From: MPNP01 sp965215545
GTDB taxonomy: Bacteria > Pseudomonadota > Alphaproteobacteria > Rhodobacterales > Rhodobacteraceae
Assembly: GCA_965215545.1 (NCBI GenBank)
Contig: OZ244066.1
Span: 2,232,001-2,296,000 of the forward strand
DNA: 64,000 nt
Direction of reading: 5' to 3'
The notes below the pieces were generated by a model, which had not been told where the DNA came from, searched no databases, and saw nothing but the letters and a program-made list of their open reading frames with translations. Each line of letters begins with the position of its first letter. Within the stretch, counting starts at the first letter, position 1. Shown piece after piece: positions 24,471-33,637 of this stretch. The position numbers were made by a program, and so were the translations under genes.

Positions 24471-25385
24471 TCAGAAGCGGGCGAGCCATCGCACCGGACT
24501 CTTTGTAAAGATGGTTTCGATAGCGGTTTCGCTGATGCCTTCCGCCCGCATGCGCGGGATGAACTTGCCGGCAATGTACCCAAATCCAGGGCCGCCCCCG
24601 TAACCGGTCAGATACGAGCAGCGACCCATGTCGCCGGAAATCAGCAGGCGGTTCCCATGTCCTGCATCCAACAGCGCCCTGATGCATGATATCCGTACAC
24701 TGTCCGGGTGGTATTTGACCTTGCCAACGCCATCAAACTGGACAATGGCCCCGCGGTTGGCAAGCGAAGCATGGTAGAACGGGTCAGGATTGCGGTCACA
24801 GTGCCCGACAACCACCGCCTCAAGATCAACGCCCTCATCTTCGAGGATGTCCAGCATTTCCATTCCCATGGCGCCCGACTCCGTGTGCAACCAGATCGGT
24901 GCCCCGGTTTCTCGATAGGCACAGCCAACTGCACGTGTCACCTTTTCTTCAAGCCCGTGTATGACATTGTATGAACTGCCGGATTTCAGATGACCCGCCT
25001 TGTGGGGGCCACCATCCATTCCTTCGACCACATCCCGAACCAGCGTCTCGGCAATGGCATTCACCGGTGTGGTTGCAACCCAGAGCGGGAAGTAAAGGGC
25101 CTTGTTGAATCCGGTGACGGCCACAAGATGCACACCGGTCTCGGCGGAGACTCGCGCCATGGACGCAGAATCACGTCCATAATCAAGCGTACTTGCCTCA
25201 ACCAGAAGCGTGCCCCCGTGTTCCTTGAAGATGGTCATCTCATGTGCCGAGCATTCATAGCTCGAGAGCTCAAGGTCACGATCCTTCTGATGTGCAGGTG
25301 GATTGGTAAACAGGTGCTCATGGGTGTAGATCAACCCCAGACCATCGGGGTCAATGTCTCCGAGCACTGTCCGAATCTTGGCCAT
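24471..25385 (-). CDS. Phosphotriesterase-family hydrolase (probable lactonase)
   Basis: 304 residues; GGAG sits 8 bases before the start. Binuclear metal-site motifs of the PTE/PHP amidohydrolase branch are YTHEHLF (His-x-His), LLVEAST (bridging Glu in place of carboxylated Lys), LHTESGA, GHCDRNPD and SGDMGR (final Asp). The bridging Glu is typical of PHP-type and lactonase members rather than organophosphate hydrolases. It is the first gene of the - strand operon and diverges from the RpiR regulator across a 300-bp control region. Confidence 0.88.
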   Translation of the reverse strand: MAKIRTVLGDIDPDGLGLIYTHEHLFTNPPAHQKDRDLELSSYECSAHEMTIFKEHGGTLLVEASTLDYGRDSASMARVSAETGVHLVAVTGFNKALYFPLWVATTPVNAIAETLVRDVVEGMDGGPHKAGHLKSGSSYNVIHGLEEKVTRAVGCAYRETGAPIWLHTESGAMGMEMLDILEDEGVDLEAVVVGHCDRNPDPFYHASLANRGAIVQFDGVGKVKYHPDSVRISCIRALLDAGHGNRLLISGDMGRCSYLTGYGGGPGFGYIAGKFIPRMRAEGISETAIETIFTKSPVRWLARF

Positions 25386-25685
25386 CCGGTCTCCTGTTTT
25401 TCTGCTTGATCAGGAACAGGCTAGCATACATGGAATGTGATGCAAGTTAATTTCTTTTCCGATCACATCATCGTAAACAACTGCTTTTTCAGCATAATAA
25501 GGCATGCAAAAAATTTCCATCAATGCTTGCTGTCTCCGACAGGACTGCGCCCCGAGCCCGCGACATCGCTCTCCCGGCCACAGATCGATGCAGCACCAGC
25601 AAGGCTGGCAAATGTTTGCACCGGCAACGCAAACAGGAACATGCATTGACACCGTTGACCATCAATCAACCGCGTGGAGGCATTC
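25386..25685. promoter_or_regulatory. Divergent control region of the FGGY/PTE/ABC locus
   Basis: AT-rich region between the phosphotriesterase-like and RpiR genes. ATGTGAT (25435-25441) is matched by ATCACAT (25462-25468) with a 20-bp spacer, close to the - strand start, and could be an operator. No promoter core could be fixed with confidence. The region must carry promoters in both directions. Confidence 0.45.
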
Positions 25686-26552
25686 ATGCATGACATCTTC
25701 AGTCGGATCAGTGCGGATTATGCAAAACTGAGCAAGGTCGACAAGAAGATAGCGGATCTGATCCTGACCGATGTCGATCAGGTTCTGCAGAATTCGATTT
25801 CGGGTCTGGCTGAATTGATCCATGTGTCGCCTTCGTCGATTACGCGATTCAGTCGCTTGTTCAACGCTGATGGTTTCAAGGATCTCAAACTGCTGATCGC
25901 GCAGGCGAAGAGTGCTCAGAGCCCACACCTGCATCAGTCTGTGCAGGCGCTGACGGAGGGCGAGATCAGTGATGGGCAGTTGGAGGCACTGTACCTCAAG
26001 CAGATTGTCGGTGCGCTGAACTCGACGTTTGGCCGACTGAGTGCCGAGGCTCTGGCCGATACCATCGGCGCAATCAAGGCTGCACGGCAGATCAGCGTGT
26101 TCGGTGTGGCGGTGTCAGGCCTGATTGCTCAGGAAATGGCAATGCGACTTGTTCGTCTGGGCCTCAACGGCAGTTGCATCACCGACGATCATTTCCGCCG
26201 GATCGCCGCCAGCTTCCTGGGTGCACAGGATGTCGCGATCTGCATTTCCCATTCTGGCCAGTCCAGAGAAGTCCTCGAAGTTGGTGACATCGCCCGACAG
26301 GCTGGCGCGAGAGTGATTGGTTTGACATCTCCACATACACCGCTGGCCCATATGTCCGACATTGTGCTGGCGATCTCGATCTATGAGGAGATCGATATCT
26401 ATACACCCTCGATTTCTCATTTTGCCTACCACTATCTTATCGGGTTGATCGCATTTCATATCGGCCAGTCTTCGGAATTGGACAGGAGCGAACTGCTGGC
26501 CAAAATCAAGTTCGGACTTTCGAAGGGCTGGAGTCAACCATCGTCACAATAG
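25686..26552 (+). CDS. RpiR/MurR-family transcriptional regulator
   Basis: 288 residues from ATG 25686, 5 bases after GGAGG; a GTG at 25674 overlaps that site and is unlikely. Residues 1-75 form the HTH_6 DNA-binding domain (LAELIHVSPSSITRFSRLF then GFKDLKLLIAQA). Residues about 110-245 form a SIS sugar-phosphate isomerase-like sensor (ISVFGVAVSGLIAQEMAMR, DVAICISHSGQSREVLEV). RpiR proteins respond to phosphorylated sugars, fitting the kinase encoded on the opposite strand. It most likely controls both divergent operons. Confidence 0.92.
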   Translation: MHDIFSRISADYAKLSKVDKKIADLILTDVDQVLQNSISGLAELIHVSPSSITRFSRLFNADGFKDLKLLIAQAKSAQSPHLHQSVQALTEGEISDGQLEALYLKQIVGALNSTFGRLSAEALADTIGAIKAARQISVFGVAVSGLIAQEMAMRLVRLGLNGSCITDDHFRRIAASFLGAQDVAICISHSGQSREVLEVGDIARQAGARVIGLTSPHTPLAHMSDIVLAISIYEEIDIYTPSISHFAYHYLIGLIAFHIGQSSELDRSELLAKIKFGLSKGWSQPSSQ

Positions 26553-26597
26553 GAATATTTTTCAAAAAATTAGCCATTCAGAATCAGTTATATAAAA

Positions 26598-26613
26598 TAT
26601 TTCTTATGAAATA
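26598..26613. promoter_or_regulatory. Palindrome upstream of the sugar-binding protein gene
   Basis: TATTTC-TTAT-GAAATA is a perfect 16-bp palindrome in a very AT-rich stretch between the RpiR gene and the ABC operon. GAAAT/ATTTC half-sites are common for RpiR-family regulators, so this is a candidate operator overlapping the ABC promoter. Confidence 0.5.
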
Positions 26614-26740
26614 AGAAAAAACTTTACATAACATGAAAAGGTGCTACCATGGACCTTGCCATGAACGGTCCACGTGCTTTCCGGCAACCATGCCGGGCGG
26701 CGACTGGTCGGCGGCAGTTCTCAAGAGAGGGGATATCGCT

Positions 26741-27817
26741 ATGAAGTATACAGGTTTGGGCATCGCTTTCAGTGTGTTGCTGTCGGTCGGATCGGCTCAT
26801 GCAGAGACTGTGGTGACATTGCACGAGGGCCTCGGACCTGCCGACGGGGCCGGATTCGTTGATGTCGCGCGCTATGAGGAGCGTCGGGACGGGGCCTATA
26901 CGATCGGCTTTTCAAATGTGTTTACTTGCAACAGCTGGGTCATCCAACTCCTTGAAGAGGCTGCCTGGCGGGCCTCGCAGTTTCCTGAAATCGAAAACTA
27001 TATCGTGACCGATGCCAATTTTGATCCTGCCAAACAGGTTGCCGATGTCGAAGACATGCTTGCCAGGGGCGTTGATGCCATCGTCATCAATCCAACCTCG
27101 CCCGTTGCAATTGTTCCCGTGCTGGAAAAGGCTTACGATTCTGGTGTGATCGTGGTTATTGTTGCTGCGGATGCCGAGACGGATAAAGCCACGATCCGCA
27201 TCTTGGCCGACCAGGTCAAATTCGGTCGGGATGGTGGTGAGTTCCTGGCCCGGGCCATGAATGGCAGCGGCAAAATCATCAGCCTCCGCGGGATCGCGGG
27301 CATTTCAGTGGATACGGACCGCTGGAACGGAGCCAACGAAGTCTTCGAGAATTATCCCGATATTGCGCTTGTGGGTGAGGTCTATGCACAATGGGCCTAT
27401 GATCAGGGGCGCCAAGCCTGTGAAAGCCTGGCGCTTGCAAACCCGACAATTGATGGCGTGTGGTCGTCTGGTGGGGCGATGACGCAGGCCTGCATCGAGG
27501 TTTTCAACGAGCTGGGGCGTGACCTTGTTCCCATGACCGGTGAGGCCAACAACGGGTTTTTCCGTGCGTGGGTGGAAAACCGCGACCAGGGCTTTTCATC
27601 CATTGCGCCACAGAATCCAACATGGATGGTGGCCGAGGGTATTGCTGCCGCTGTTGGTGTTCTCAATGGTCAGGAGATATACACCGACTACAAGGTCGTC
27701 GCCGAACCCTACACAGGGGAAGACCTTGATGACCTTTTCCGTGCGGACCTGAACGATTCCTATTGGGGTGGAAGCATCTTGCCGGAAGACAGGCTCAAGG
27801 AGCTCTATGGCAACTGA
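26741..27817 (+). CDS. Periplasmic sugar-binding protein of a ribose-type ABC importer
   Basis: 358 residues. The start is set at ATG 26741 because only this gives a signal peptide (MKYTGLGIAFSVLLSVGSAHA) preceded by GAGAGGGG; the frame extends to 26633. The mature protein is a Peripla_BP_4-type two-lobe binder: IGFSNVFTCNSWVIQLLEEA, ARGVDAIVINPTSP and DGVWSSGGAMTQACIE are typical. It delivers its ligand to the two permeases encoded downstream. The ligand is unknown. Aromatic residues typical of pyranose stacking are present but cannot be assigned. Confidence 0.88.
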   Translation: MKYTGLGIAFSVLLSVGSAHAETVVTLHEGLGPADGAGFVDVARYEERRDGAYTIGFSNVFTCNSWVIQLLEEAAWRASQFPEIENYIVTDANFDPAKQVADVEDMLARGVDAIVINPTSPVAIVPVLEKAYDSGVIVVIVAADAETDKATIRILADQVKFGRDGGEFLARAMNGSGKIISLRGIAGISVDTDRWNGANEVFENYPDIALVGEVYAQWAYDQGRQACESLALANPTIDGVWSSGGAMTQACIEVFNELGRDLVPMTGEANNGFFRAWVENRDQGFSSIAPQNPTWMVAEGIAAAVGVLNGQEIYTDYKVVAEPYTGEDLDDLFRADLNDSYWGGSILPEDRLKELYGN

Positions 27818-27904
27818 GGCGCAGAGCCGGTTGCCGATCATCAGGTCAGAGTGAGGTTCCCAGCGTGGCCTGTCGTTCGTGAATGATCCTGATTGGCCGG
27901 TTTG

Positions 27905-29410
27905 ATGACACCCCTTGTCGAGGTGAGCGGCCTCTCAAAACGGTTTGGGGCGACGCAGGCACTGATTGACATGAACCTGACCGGCATCCCCGGTCAGGTT
28001 CATGCGGTTGTTGGTGAAAATGGTGCGGGAAAATCGACTCTGATGAAGCTGTTGTCCGGTGTCCACAAACCCGACAGTGGCACTCTTTCGATTGCCGGGA
28101 AAGCGCTTCGGTTCACCCATCCGCGTGATGCACAGAATGCTGGCATTTCAACAATATTTCAGGAGTTTTCCCTGCTTCCGAATCTGTCGGTGAGCGAGAA
28201 TCTGTTTCTTGGCCGGGAACATGAAAACGGCCGATTGCAAACCCGACGCGAGATTGAACGACGGACCCGGGACGCTCTCGCTGCCCTCGATCTGCAAATC
28301 GATCCAGGGCGCCGGGTCGGAAGTCTTGGGGTTGGTGCCCAGCAGATGGTCGAGATTGCCAAGGGAATCGTGTCCGATGCCTCGGTGTTCATTTTCGATG
28401 AACCCACAGCTGCCCTCGCTGCCCACGAAGTGACCATCCTGTTCAACCTCATCCGACGATTGGCATTGGAAGACAAGGTGATTTTCTACATCTCGCACCG
28501 GTTGAGTGAAATCTTCTCGATCTGTGATGACATAACCGTCATGAAAGATGGCCGTTTGGTCGAGCGGCTGGATACCGCCGATACATCGGTCGATGATGTC
28601 ATCAGCGCCATGGTCGGCAGGCATCTGGAGCAATTTTTTGAACCCCGCAATCCCTCTCCCGGTGATCCGTTGCTCATTGTGGACAAGCTGGCGAGCGCAG
28701 CTTTCCCCGGACCCTGCTCGCTGTCAATCAGGAGTGGCGAAATTGTTGGTTTGGCTGGTCTCGAGGGGCAGGGTCAATCAGAGCTGATGCGGCTCCTGGC
28801 GGGCCTTGATCGTGCAGTTTCCGGTCGGATGGCGATTGTGGGGCAGCCAATGCAGGAGAAGTCGTATCAGCGTAGGGTTGCAGCAGGGCTGGGCTTTGTT
28901 CCCGAGAATCGGAAAGAAGATGGGTTGTTTCCTTCTCTTGCCATCAGGGCGAACATGGAGACCGCGACCAACGCACAGGGACGCGACTCTTCCATTGCAC
29001 CAGGATTGAATGCGAAGGTCGCCGCTATCATGGCGAGGTTGTCGATCAAGGCACCCGGTGTTGCGACGTGCGTTGCGGATCTGTCTGGCGGCAACCAGCA
29101 GAAAGTGATCCTGGGGCGCTGGCTGCTCGCCCGCGCCCGGATTCTCCTTTGTGAAGAGCCAACGCGTGGAGTGGATATCGGTGCCAAACGCGAAATCTAT
29201 GCAGAGCTTCGCAAATTCACTGATGCAGGCAACGGAATTCTGGTCAGTTCACGCGAATTGCCCGAACTGATTGGTCTCTGTGACCGCATTCTGGTTCTCT
29301 GCGGTGGTCAGATCGTTGCAGATGTGAAGGCAACCGAAGCAAGCGAAAGCAGTCTGTTGCGCATGGCACTTCCTCAACCCGGTTCAATGGAAACTGGTTG
29401 GGCCTCATAA
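27905..29410 (+). CDS. Sugar ABC importer ATPase with two nucleotide-binding domains
   Basis: 501 residues from ATG 27905. The N-terminal domain has Walker A GENGAGKSTLMKLL, signature LGVGAQQMVEIAKG and Walker B VFIFDEPTAAL. The C-terminal domain, as usual for RbsA/XylG/MglA proteins, has a degenerate Walker A (LEGQGQSELM) but keeps signature LSGGNQQKVILGRWL and Walker B ILLCEEPTRGVD. It powers the importer with the permeases at 29416 and 30381. The upstream ribosome site is weak. Confidence 0.92.
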   Translation: MTPLVEVSGLSKRFGATQALIDMNLTGIPGQVHAVVGENGAGKSTLMKLLSGVHKPDSGTLSIAGKALRFTHPRDAQNAGISTIFQEFSLLPNLSVSENLFLGREHENGRLQTRREIERRTRDALAALDLQIDPGRRVGSLGVGAQQMVEIAKGIVSDASVFIFDEPTAALAAHEVTILFNLIRRLALEDKVIFYISHRLSEIFSICDDITVMKDGRLVERLDTADTSVDDVISAMVGRHLEQFFEPRNPSPGDPLLIVDKLASAAFPGPCSLSIRSGEIVGLAGLEGQGQSELMRLLAGLDRAVSGRMAIVGQPMQEKSYQRRVAAGLGFVPENRKEDGLFPSLAIRANMETATNAQGRDSSIAPGLNAKVAAIMARLSIKAPGVATCVADLSGGNQQKVILGRWLLARARILLCEEPTRGVDIGAKREIYAELRKFTDAGNGILVSSRELPELIGLCDRILVLCGGQIVADVKATEASESSLLRMALPQPGSMETGWAS

Positions 29411-29415
29411 CCGCA

Positions 29416-30384
29416 ATGACCCCCAGACCTCCCCGGTTTTCATTGGCGGATCTGCACACAAGTTCCGTTTGGTATCGTCAGCGTGGCTGTCTTCTGTCTT
29501 ATGCGACGCTCGCCACAATTCTTGGCATCATCGCCGCAACAATTCCGGGTTCATTTTATTCTGCCACCAATCTGTCCAACCTTGCGGGCCAGATGCCCCC
29601 CTTGTTTCTGGTTGCCATTGGCCAGACATTTGTTCTGCTTGGAGCAGGATTTGATCTTTCCGTTGGCTCGGTCATTTCCCTCTGTTCCGCCATCCTGACC
29701 CTTGATATGTCCGTAGCAATCAAGCTACCTCTTGCTCTCGCCGCTGCTGCCTTGATCGGTCTTGTCAATGGAGTGGGCATCGTGCGACTCGGTGTCCACC
29801 CCATCATCATGACATTGGCGACAAGTTCGATCGTGCAGGGCCTTGCACTCATTCTGCGACCAACACCCGGCGGCACCGCCCCCGACAGTCTTGTTGCCGC
29901 TGCATCCTTCAGTGTCTTTGGTGTGCCCGCCGGTTTTTTCTGGATTCTGCTCGCCGCCCTCGCTGCAATTTGCCTGATGCATCGGACAACCTTCGGTGGA
30001 CGGCTTTATGCCGTCGGTCAGAATCCGCAGACTGCACGATGGTCAGGTGTCGACTCGGACAGGATCAGGATGTCCACTTATGTGATTTGTGCACTGACTG
30101 CAGCATTGGCAGCTGCCTACCTGACAGGTCGGCTTGCCTCCGGGGATCCGAATGTGGGGCGCACTCTGGGTCTTGACAGTGTCCTGGGTGCCGCTCTCGG
30201 TGGCACATTGCTCTCCGGCGGTATTGGCGGACCCATTGGCACGATATCCGGGGTCCTGATCCTTGTGTGTCTCAACAATGGCCTGAATCTGGCTGGCGTG
30301 ACCCCATTCTACCAGTTCATCCTCAAGGGTGTGATGTTGATTGTGTCAGTGAGTCTTTTTCGTCGACGGGAAGTTGGTCTGTGA
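29416..30384 (+). CDS. Sugar ABC importer permease 1 (BPD_transp_2)
   Basis: 322 residues, about nine hydrophobic segments. RbsC-family motifs: GQTFVLLGAGFDLSVGSVIS, RTTFGGRLYAVGQNPQTARWSGV (cytoplasmic loop contacting the ATPase) and GAALGGTLLSGGIGGPIGT. ATG 29416 is 5 bp after the ATPase stop. It overlaps the next permease by 4 bp. Confidence 0.92.
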   Translation: MTPRPPRFSLADLHTSSVWYRQRGCLLSYATLATILGIIAATIPGSFYSATNLSNLAGQMPPLFLVAIGQTFVLLGAGFDLSVGSVISLCSAILTLDMSVAIKLPLALAAAALIGLVNGVGIVRLGVHPIIMTLATSSIVQGLALILRPTPGGTAPDSLVAAASFSVFGVPAGFFWILLAALAAICLMHRTTFGGRLYAVGQNPQTARWSGVDSDRIRMSTYVICALTAALAAAYLTGRLASGDPNVGRTLGLDSVLGAALGGTLLSGGIGGPIGTISGVLILVCLNNGLNLAGVTPFYQFILKGVMLIVSVSLFRRREVGL

Positions 30385-31325
30385 TATTGACAGCAAATTT
30401 TCCGCGTCTTGCCAGTCTTCCACCCGCATTCTGGGGATTGATCGCGGTGCTGATTATCGCCGCACTGTATCATCCGCAGTTCCTGTCATTGCCATTTCTG
30501 ATGATTTTGCTGCGCCAGGCAGCGCCTCTGGGCATCGTCGCACTCGGCCAGACGTTTGTCGTAGTGAACCGGTCTCTGGATCTTTCGGTTGGGGCCAACA
30601 TCGCCTTCGTCAACCTTGTCGTTTCCCATGCATTCTGGGGGGATTATCCGGCAGTTGTGGTCATCGCCACCGCATTGGTCACGGGCACCGTGATCGGTAT
30701 CACCAATGGCCTTCTGGTCACAATACTGCGCGCGTCGTCTGTTGTTGTCACACTCGCCACCGCACTGATCATCACCGGAATTGGATTCATTCTGACGAAT
30801 GGTGCACCCGGGAACGCCATGCCTGACCTGATCAAGTGGTTGGGCCGCGGCCGCCTTGACATGGTCCCCGTATCGGCCCTGATCCTGATATTCCTCGGCC
30901 TGATCAGCTTTTTCATCCTGCGCAAACTCGTTCTGGGCCGGAAGATTTATGCCGCCGGTGACAACCCATCGGCAGCCAGATATTCCGGCATTTCGGTGGG
31001 GAGGACGCTGTTCGTATCGCATGCGCTCTGTGGACTGTACGCGGCGATCGGCGGCATGCTTCTCTCCGGACTGATCGGTGTCGGTTCGCTCAATCTCGGA
31101 GCCGACTATGTGTTGAGCTCCATCGCCGCCGTCATCCTCGGCGGCGCTGTCTTTGGTGGTGGCGCTGGCGGCGCGATCGGTACAATGCTTGGGACCGCAC
31201 TGCTGATCATGGTCCTCAATCTCCTGACCGTGTTCGGTGTCGACCAGCCCGGCAAATTGATTGTCCAGGGTTTGGTGATTGTCGCTGCAGCAGTGATCCA
31301 TCAACAGGGACGACGTGAAAACTGA
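30381..31325 (+). CDS. Sugar ABC importer permease 2 (BPD_transp_2)
   Basis: 314 residues from GTG 30381, overlapping the first permease's stop (GTGA). The same family motifs recur: GQTFVVVNRSLDLSVGANI, LVLGRKIYAAGDNPSAARYSG and AVILGGAVFGGGAGGAIGTM. Two different permeases imply a heterodimeric channel. It is the last gene of the operon. Confidence 0.9.
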   Translation: MILTANFPRLASLPPAFWGLIAVLIIAALYHPQFLSLPFLMILLRQAAPLGIVALGQTFVVVNRSLDLSVGANIAFVNLVVSHAFWGDYPAVVVIATALVTGTVIGITNGLLVTILRASSVVVTLATALIITGIGFILTNGAPGNAMPDLIKWLGRGRLDMVPVSALILIFLGLISFFILRKLVLGRKIYAAGDNPSAARYSGISVGRTLFVSHALCGLYAAIGGMLLSGLIGVGSLNLGADYVLSSIAAVILGGAVFGGGAGGAIGTMLGTALLIMVLNLLTVFGVDQPGKLIVQGLVIVAAAVIHQQGRREN

Positions 31326-31409
31326 ACCTTTTGGCCGCAGTGCCCGTATGAACCGAATTTCATATCCAGAAACCTTTCCCATCCTTGCACAAACCATTGA
31401 AAGAAATGG

Positions 31410-31452
31410 GGTCACTGTTCAGGTTCCAGAGCCAGGAGCCTGAACAGTGACC
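31410..31452. repeat. Perfect 14-bp inverted repeat resembling paired IS66-like ends
   Basis: GGTCACTGTTCAGG (31410-31423) and its inverted copy (31439-31452) flank a 15-base loop. The 13-base core differs by one base from the GTAACTGTTCAGG termini at 18388 and 21115. It lies 84 bp after the ABC operon, so it may work as a transcript-end hairpin, or be two element ends left after a near-complete deletion. No target duplication flanks it. Confidence 0.75.
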
Positions 31453-31625
31453 GTTCCTGTTTGATCCTGAAATCGGCCGGAGTCAGTCTCCGGCACACCC
31501 TTCCGACAACATTCATGGGCCTCATGATGCGATTCCGACACGGTGGTGTCGAATTCGAGCAAGCCGGACTGTGAGAGCGCGCTTAGGCGGCAGCGTTTTC
31601 GGGCCCGGCGTCTTGGAGACAGGAT
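31453..31625. other. Intergenic region before the MFS gene
   Basis: 173 bp containing the probable MFS promoter. No boxes could be fixed. Confidence 0.3.
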
Positions 31626-32867
31626 ATGTTGACACTGCTTGCCACCACATGGCCACTTCTGATCGGTATTCTGCTCCTGATGCTTGGCAATGGCATCCAG
31701 GGCACCCTGATTGGCATTCGGGGTCTGCAGGAGGGGTTTTCCACCTTCGACATGTCCCTGACCATGTCCGGATATTTTCTCGGCGTGCTGATCGGCTCAC
31801 GCCTGATTCCGCCTCTTGTGCGCAAGGTCGGTCACATCCGGGTCTTTTCCGCCCTCGGGACCCTGATCTCGGCCACGCTGATCCTCTTTGCCGAATTCAC
31901 CACGCTGGAAATCTGGATCGCCCTGCGGGTCATCCTCGGTATCTGCTTTTCGGGTGTCTACATCGTGGCCGAAAGCTGGCTGAACGACAGTGCAACCAAC
32001 GAGAATCGGGGCCAGATCCTGTCGATTTATGTCGTCGTTCAACTGGCCGGCATCATCATGGCCCAGGGGCTGCTCAATGTGGGTGATACCGAGGGCTACC
32101 TGTTGTTCATCATCGCGTCCGTCCTGGTCTCGATCTCCTTCATCCCGATCCTGCTGTCGGTCAGCCCGGCACCCGTCTACAGCACCGCCGTACCGATGAG
32201 TGTGCGTCGCCTTCTGACCGTGTCCCCGCTGGGTGCCGTCGGCATTCTCCTGCTCGGGGCCATCTTCTCGGCCATTCTCGGCATGGCCCCGATCTTTGGC
32301 TACCTGGCCGGTCTCAGTGTCGCCGAGATCTCCCTCCTGGTCGCCACCATCTTCACCGGCGGCCTGATCATGCAGTATCCGATCGGCCGCCTCTCCGACC
32401 GGTGCGATCGACGCTTGCTCATCCTGCTGTCAGCCATCACCTGTCTGCTGGCGGCCCTGCTGCCCATCATCGTCCGGGATTCATTTGCGGTCCTGCTCAT
32501 TGCCGCCTTCATCATCGGGGGGACGACCAATCCGCTCTATTCGCTCCTCCTGGCCTACACCAATGATGTGCTGGATCATGCCGACATGGCCGCTGCGGCC
32601 GGCTGTCTGGTCTTCCTGAACGGTGTCGGGGCCTCCTGCGGACCTCTCCTGATCGGCATCCTGATGAAACAGATGGGTGCCCATGGCTTCTTTGTCTTCA
32701 TCGCACTCGTCATGCTTGGCATGGCCGGATTCTGCTTGGCCCGCATGCAGATTCGTGACCTCCCGGATGACTATGAGGCCGTCTCATATGCACCCGTCAT
32801 GCCTGCGGCGACGCCCATTGCCCATGACATGGTCTGCGAGACGGCCCTCGAGGACACGCAGGCCTGA
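31626..32867 (+). CDS. Major facilitator superfamily transporter (YcaD-like)
   Basis: 413 residues, twelve predicted membrane helices. The first half has YFLGVLIGSRLIPPLVRKVGHIR and the second half the loop motif GRLSDRCDRRLLIL between helices 8 and 9. AESWLNDSATNENRGQILS is typical of the YcaD/UMF-like branch, which includes members of unknown substrate. A short soluble C-terminus follows. ATG 31626 has GGAGACAGG upstream. It stands alone. Confidence 0.88.
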   Translation: MLTLLATTWPLLIGILLLMLGNGIQGTLIGIRGLQEGFSTFDMSLTMSGYFLGVLIGSRLIPPLVRKVGHIRVFSALGTLISATLILFAEFTTLEIWIALRVILGICFSGVYIVAESWLNDSATNENRGQILSIYVVVQLAGIIMAQGLLNVGDTEGYLLFIIASVLVSISFIPILLSVSPAPVYSTAVPMSVRRLLTVSPLGAVGILLLGAIFSAILGMAPIFGYLAGLSVAEISLLVATIFTGGLIMQYPIGRLSDRCDRRLLILLSAITCLLAALLPIIVRDSFAVLLIAAFIIGGTTNPLYSLLLAYTNDVLDHADMAAAAGCLVFLNGVGASCGPLLIGILMKQMGAHGFFVFIALVMLGMAGFCLARMQIRDLPDDYEAVSYAPVMPAATPIAHDMVCETALEDTQA

Positions 32868-33040
32868 TCCTGCCGGCGCCCGGGCCCGATGCGCCAGTCA
32901 CCGGCATCGGGCGAGGAAACCGGACAAGTTCCGGCGATCGCCCCTGCAGCCTGCAATTGCCAAGACCCTGCCATGGCTGTATAGGAAACGGCAAGAGGGA
33001 GAGGATCGCTGCAAGCAGAGGCTGAAGCAGGGAAGATGTC

Positions 33041-33637
33041 GTGGCAGTCCTGTCGGTTTCCGATTTTCGCACGGATTTTGTCCGGGACCCCGGGGGTCCG
33101 GAACGGTATTCGGCCCTTGTCCTGAACGCCGACTATCGTCCCCTGTCGTATTTCCCGCTGTCCCTGTGGTCCTGGCAGGACGCCATTCGGGCGACGTTTC
33201 TCGACCGCGTGGGTGTGGTCGAGGAGTACGACAGCGTCGTGCGCTCACCATCGACGCGGTTCAGGCGGCCGTCCGTCGTCGTTCTCAAGCGCTACATCCG
33301 GCCCAACCGCCAGACCGCGTTCACGCGGTTCAATCTCTTCCTGCGCGATGAGTTCACCTGCCAGTACTGCGGTGATCGCGGTGAGTTGACGTTTGACCAT
33401 GTCGTGCCGAGATCACGCGGGGGCCGGACCGAATGGACGAATGTGGTGGCCGCCTGTACGGGATGCAACCTGAGAAAGGGGTCGGACCTGCCCGGTGAGT
33501 GCGGCATGTCACTGTTGCGGATTCCCCGCCGGCCCGGTTCGGAAGAGCTGCTGAACATCGGCCGCAAGTTCCCGCCCAACTATCTGCACGAAAGCTGGCT
33601 GGATTTCCTCTACTGGGATGTCGAGCTCAAGGGTTGA
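33041..33637 (+). CDS. HNH endonuclease-family protein
   Basis: 198 residues from GTG 33041. The HNH core lies at about 105-155: FTCQYCGDRGELTFDHVVPR, SRGGRTEWTNVV and ACTGCNLRKG, with the CxxC pairs binding zinc and Asp-His in the active site. Length and the surrounding LVLNADYRPLSYFPLSLWSW and FPPNYLHESWLDFLYWDV match the chromosomal HNH protein widely conserved in alphaproteobacteria, whose role is not settled. Its 3' end overlaps the convergent dsbB gene by 28 bp. Confidence 0.9.
   Translation: MAVLSVSDFRTDFVRDPGGPERYSALVLNADYRPLSYFPLSLWSWQDAIRATFLDRVGVVEEYDSVVRSPSTRFRRPSVVVLKRYIRPNRQTAFTRFNLFLRDEFTCQYCGDRGELTFDHVVPRSRGGRTEWTNVVAACTGCNLRKGSDLPGECGMSLLRIPRRPGSEELLNIGRKFPPNYLHESWLDFLYWDVELKG

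Noticed and set aside
30486..31415. 309-codon - strand frame
   Set aside because: Antisense to the second ribose-type permease, whose family motifs are clear.
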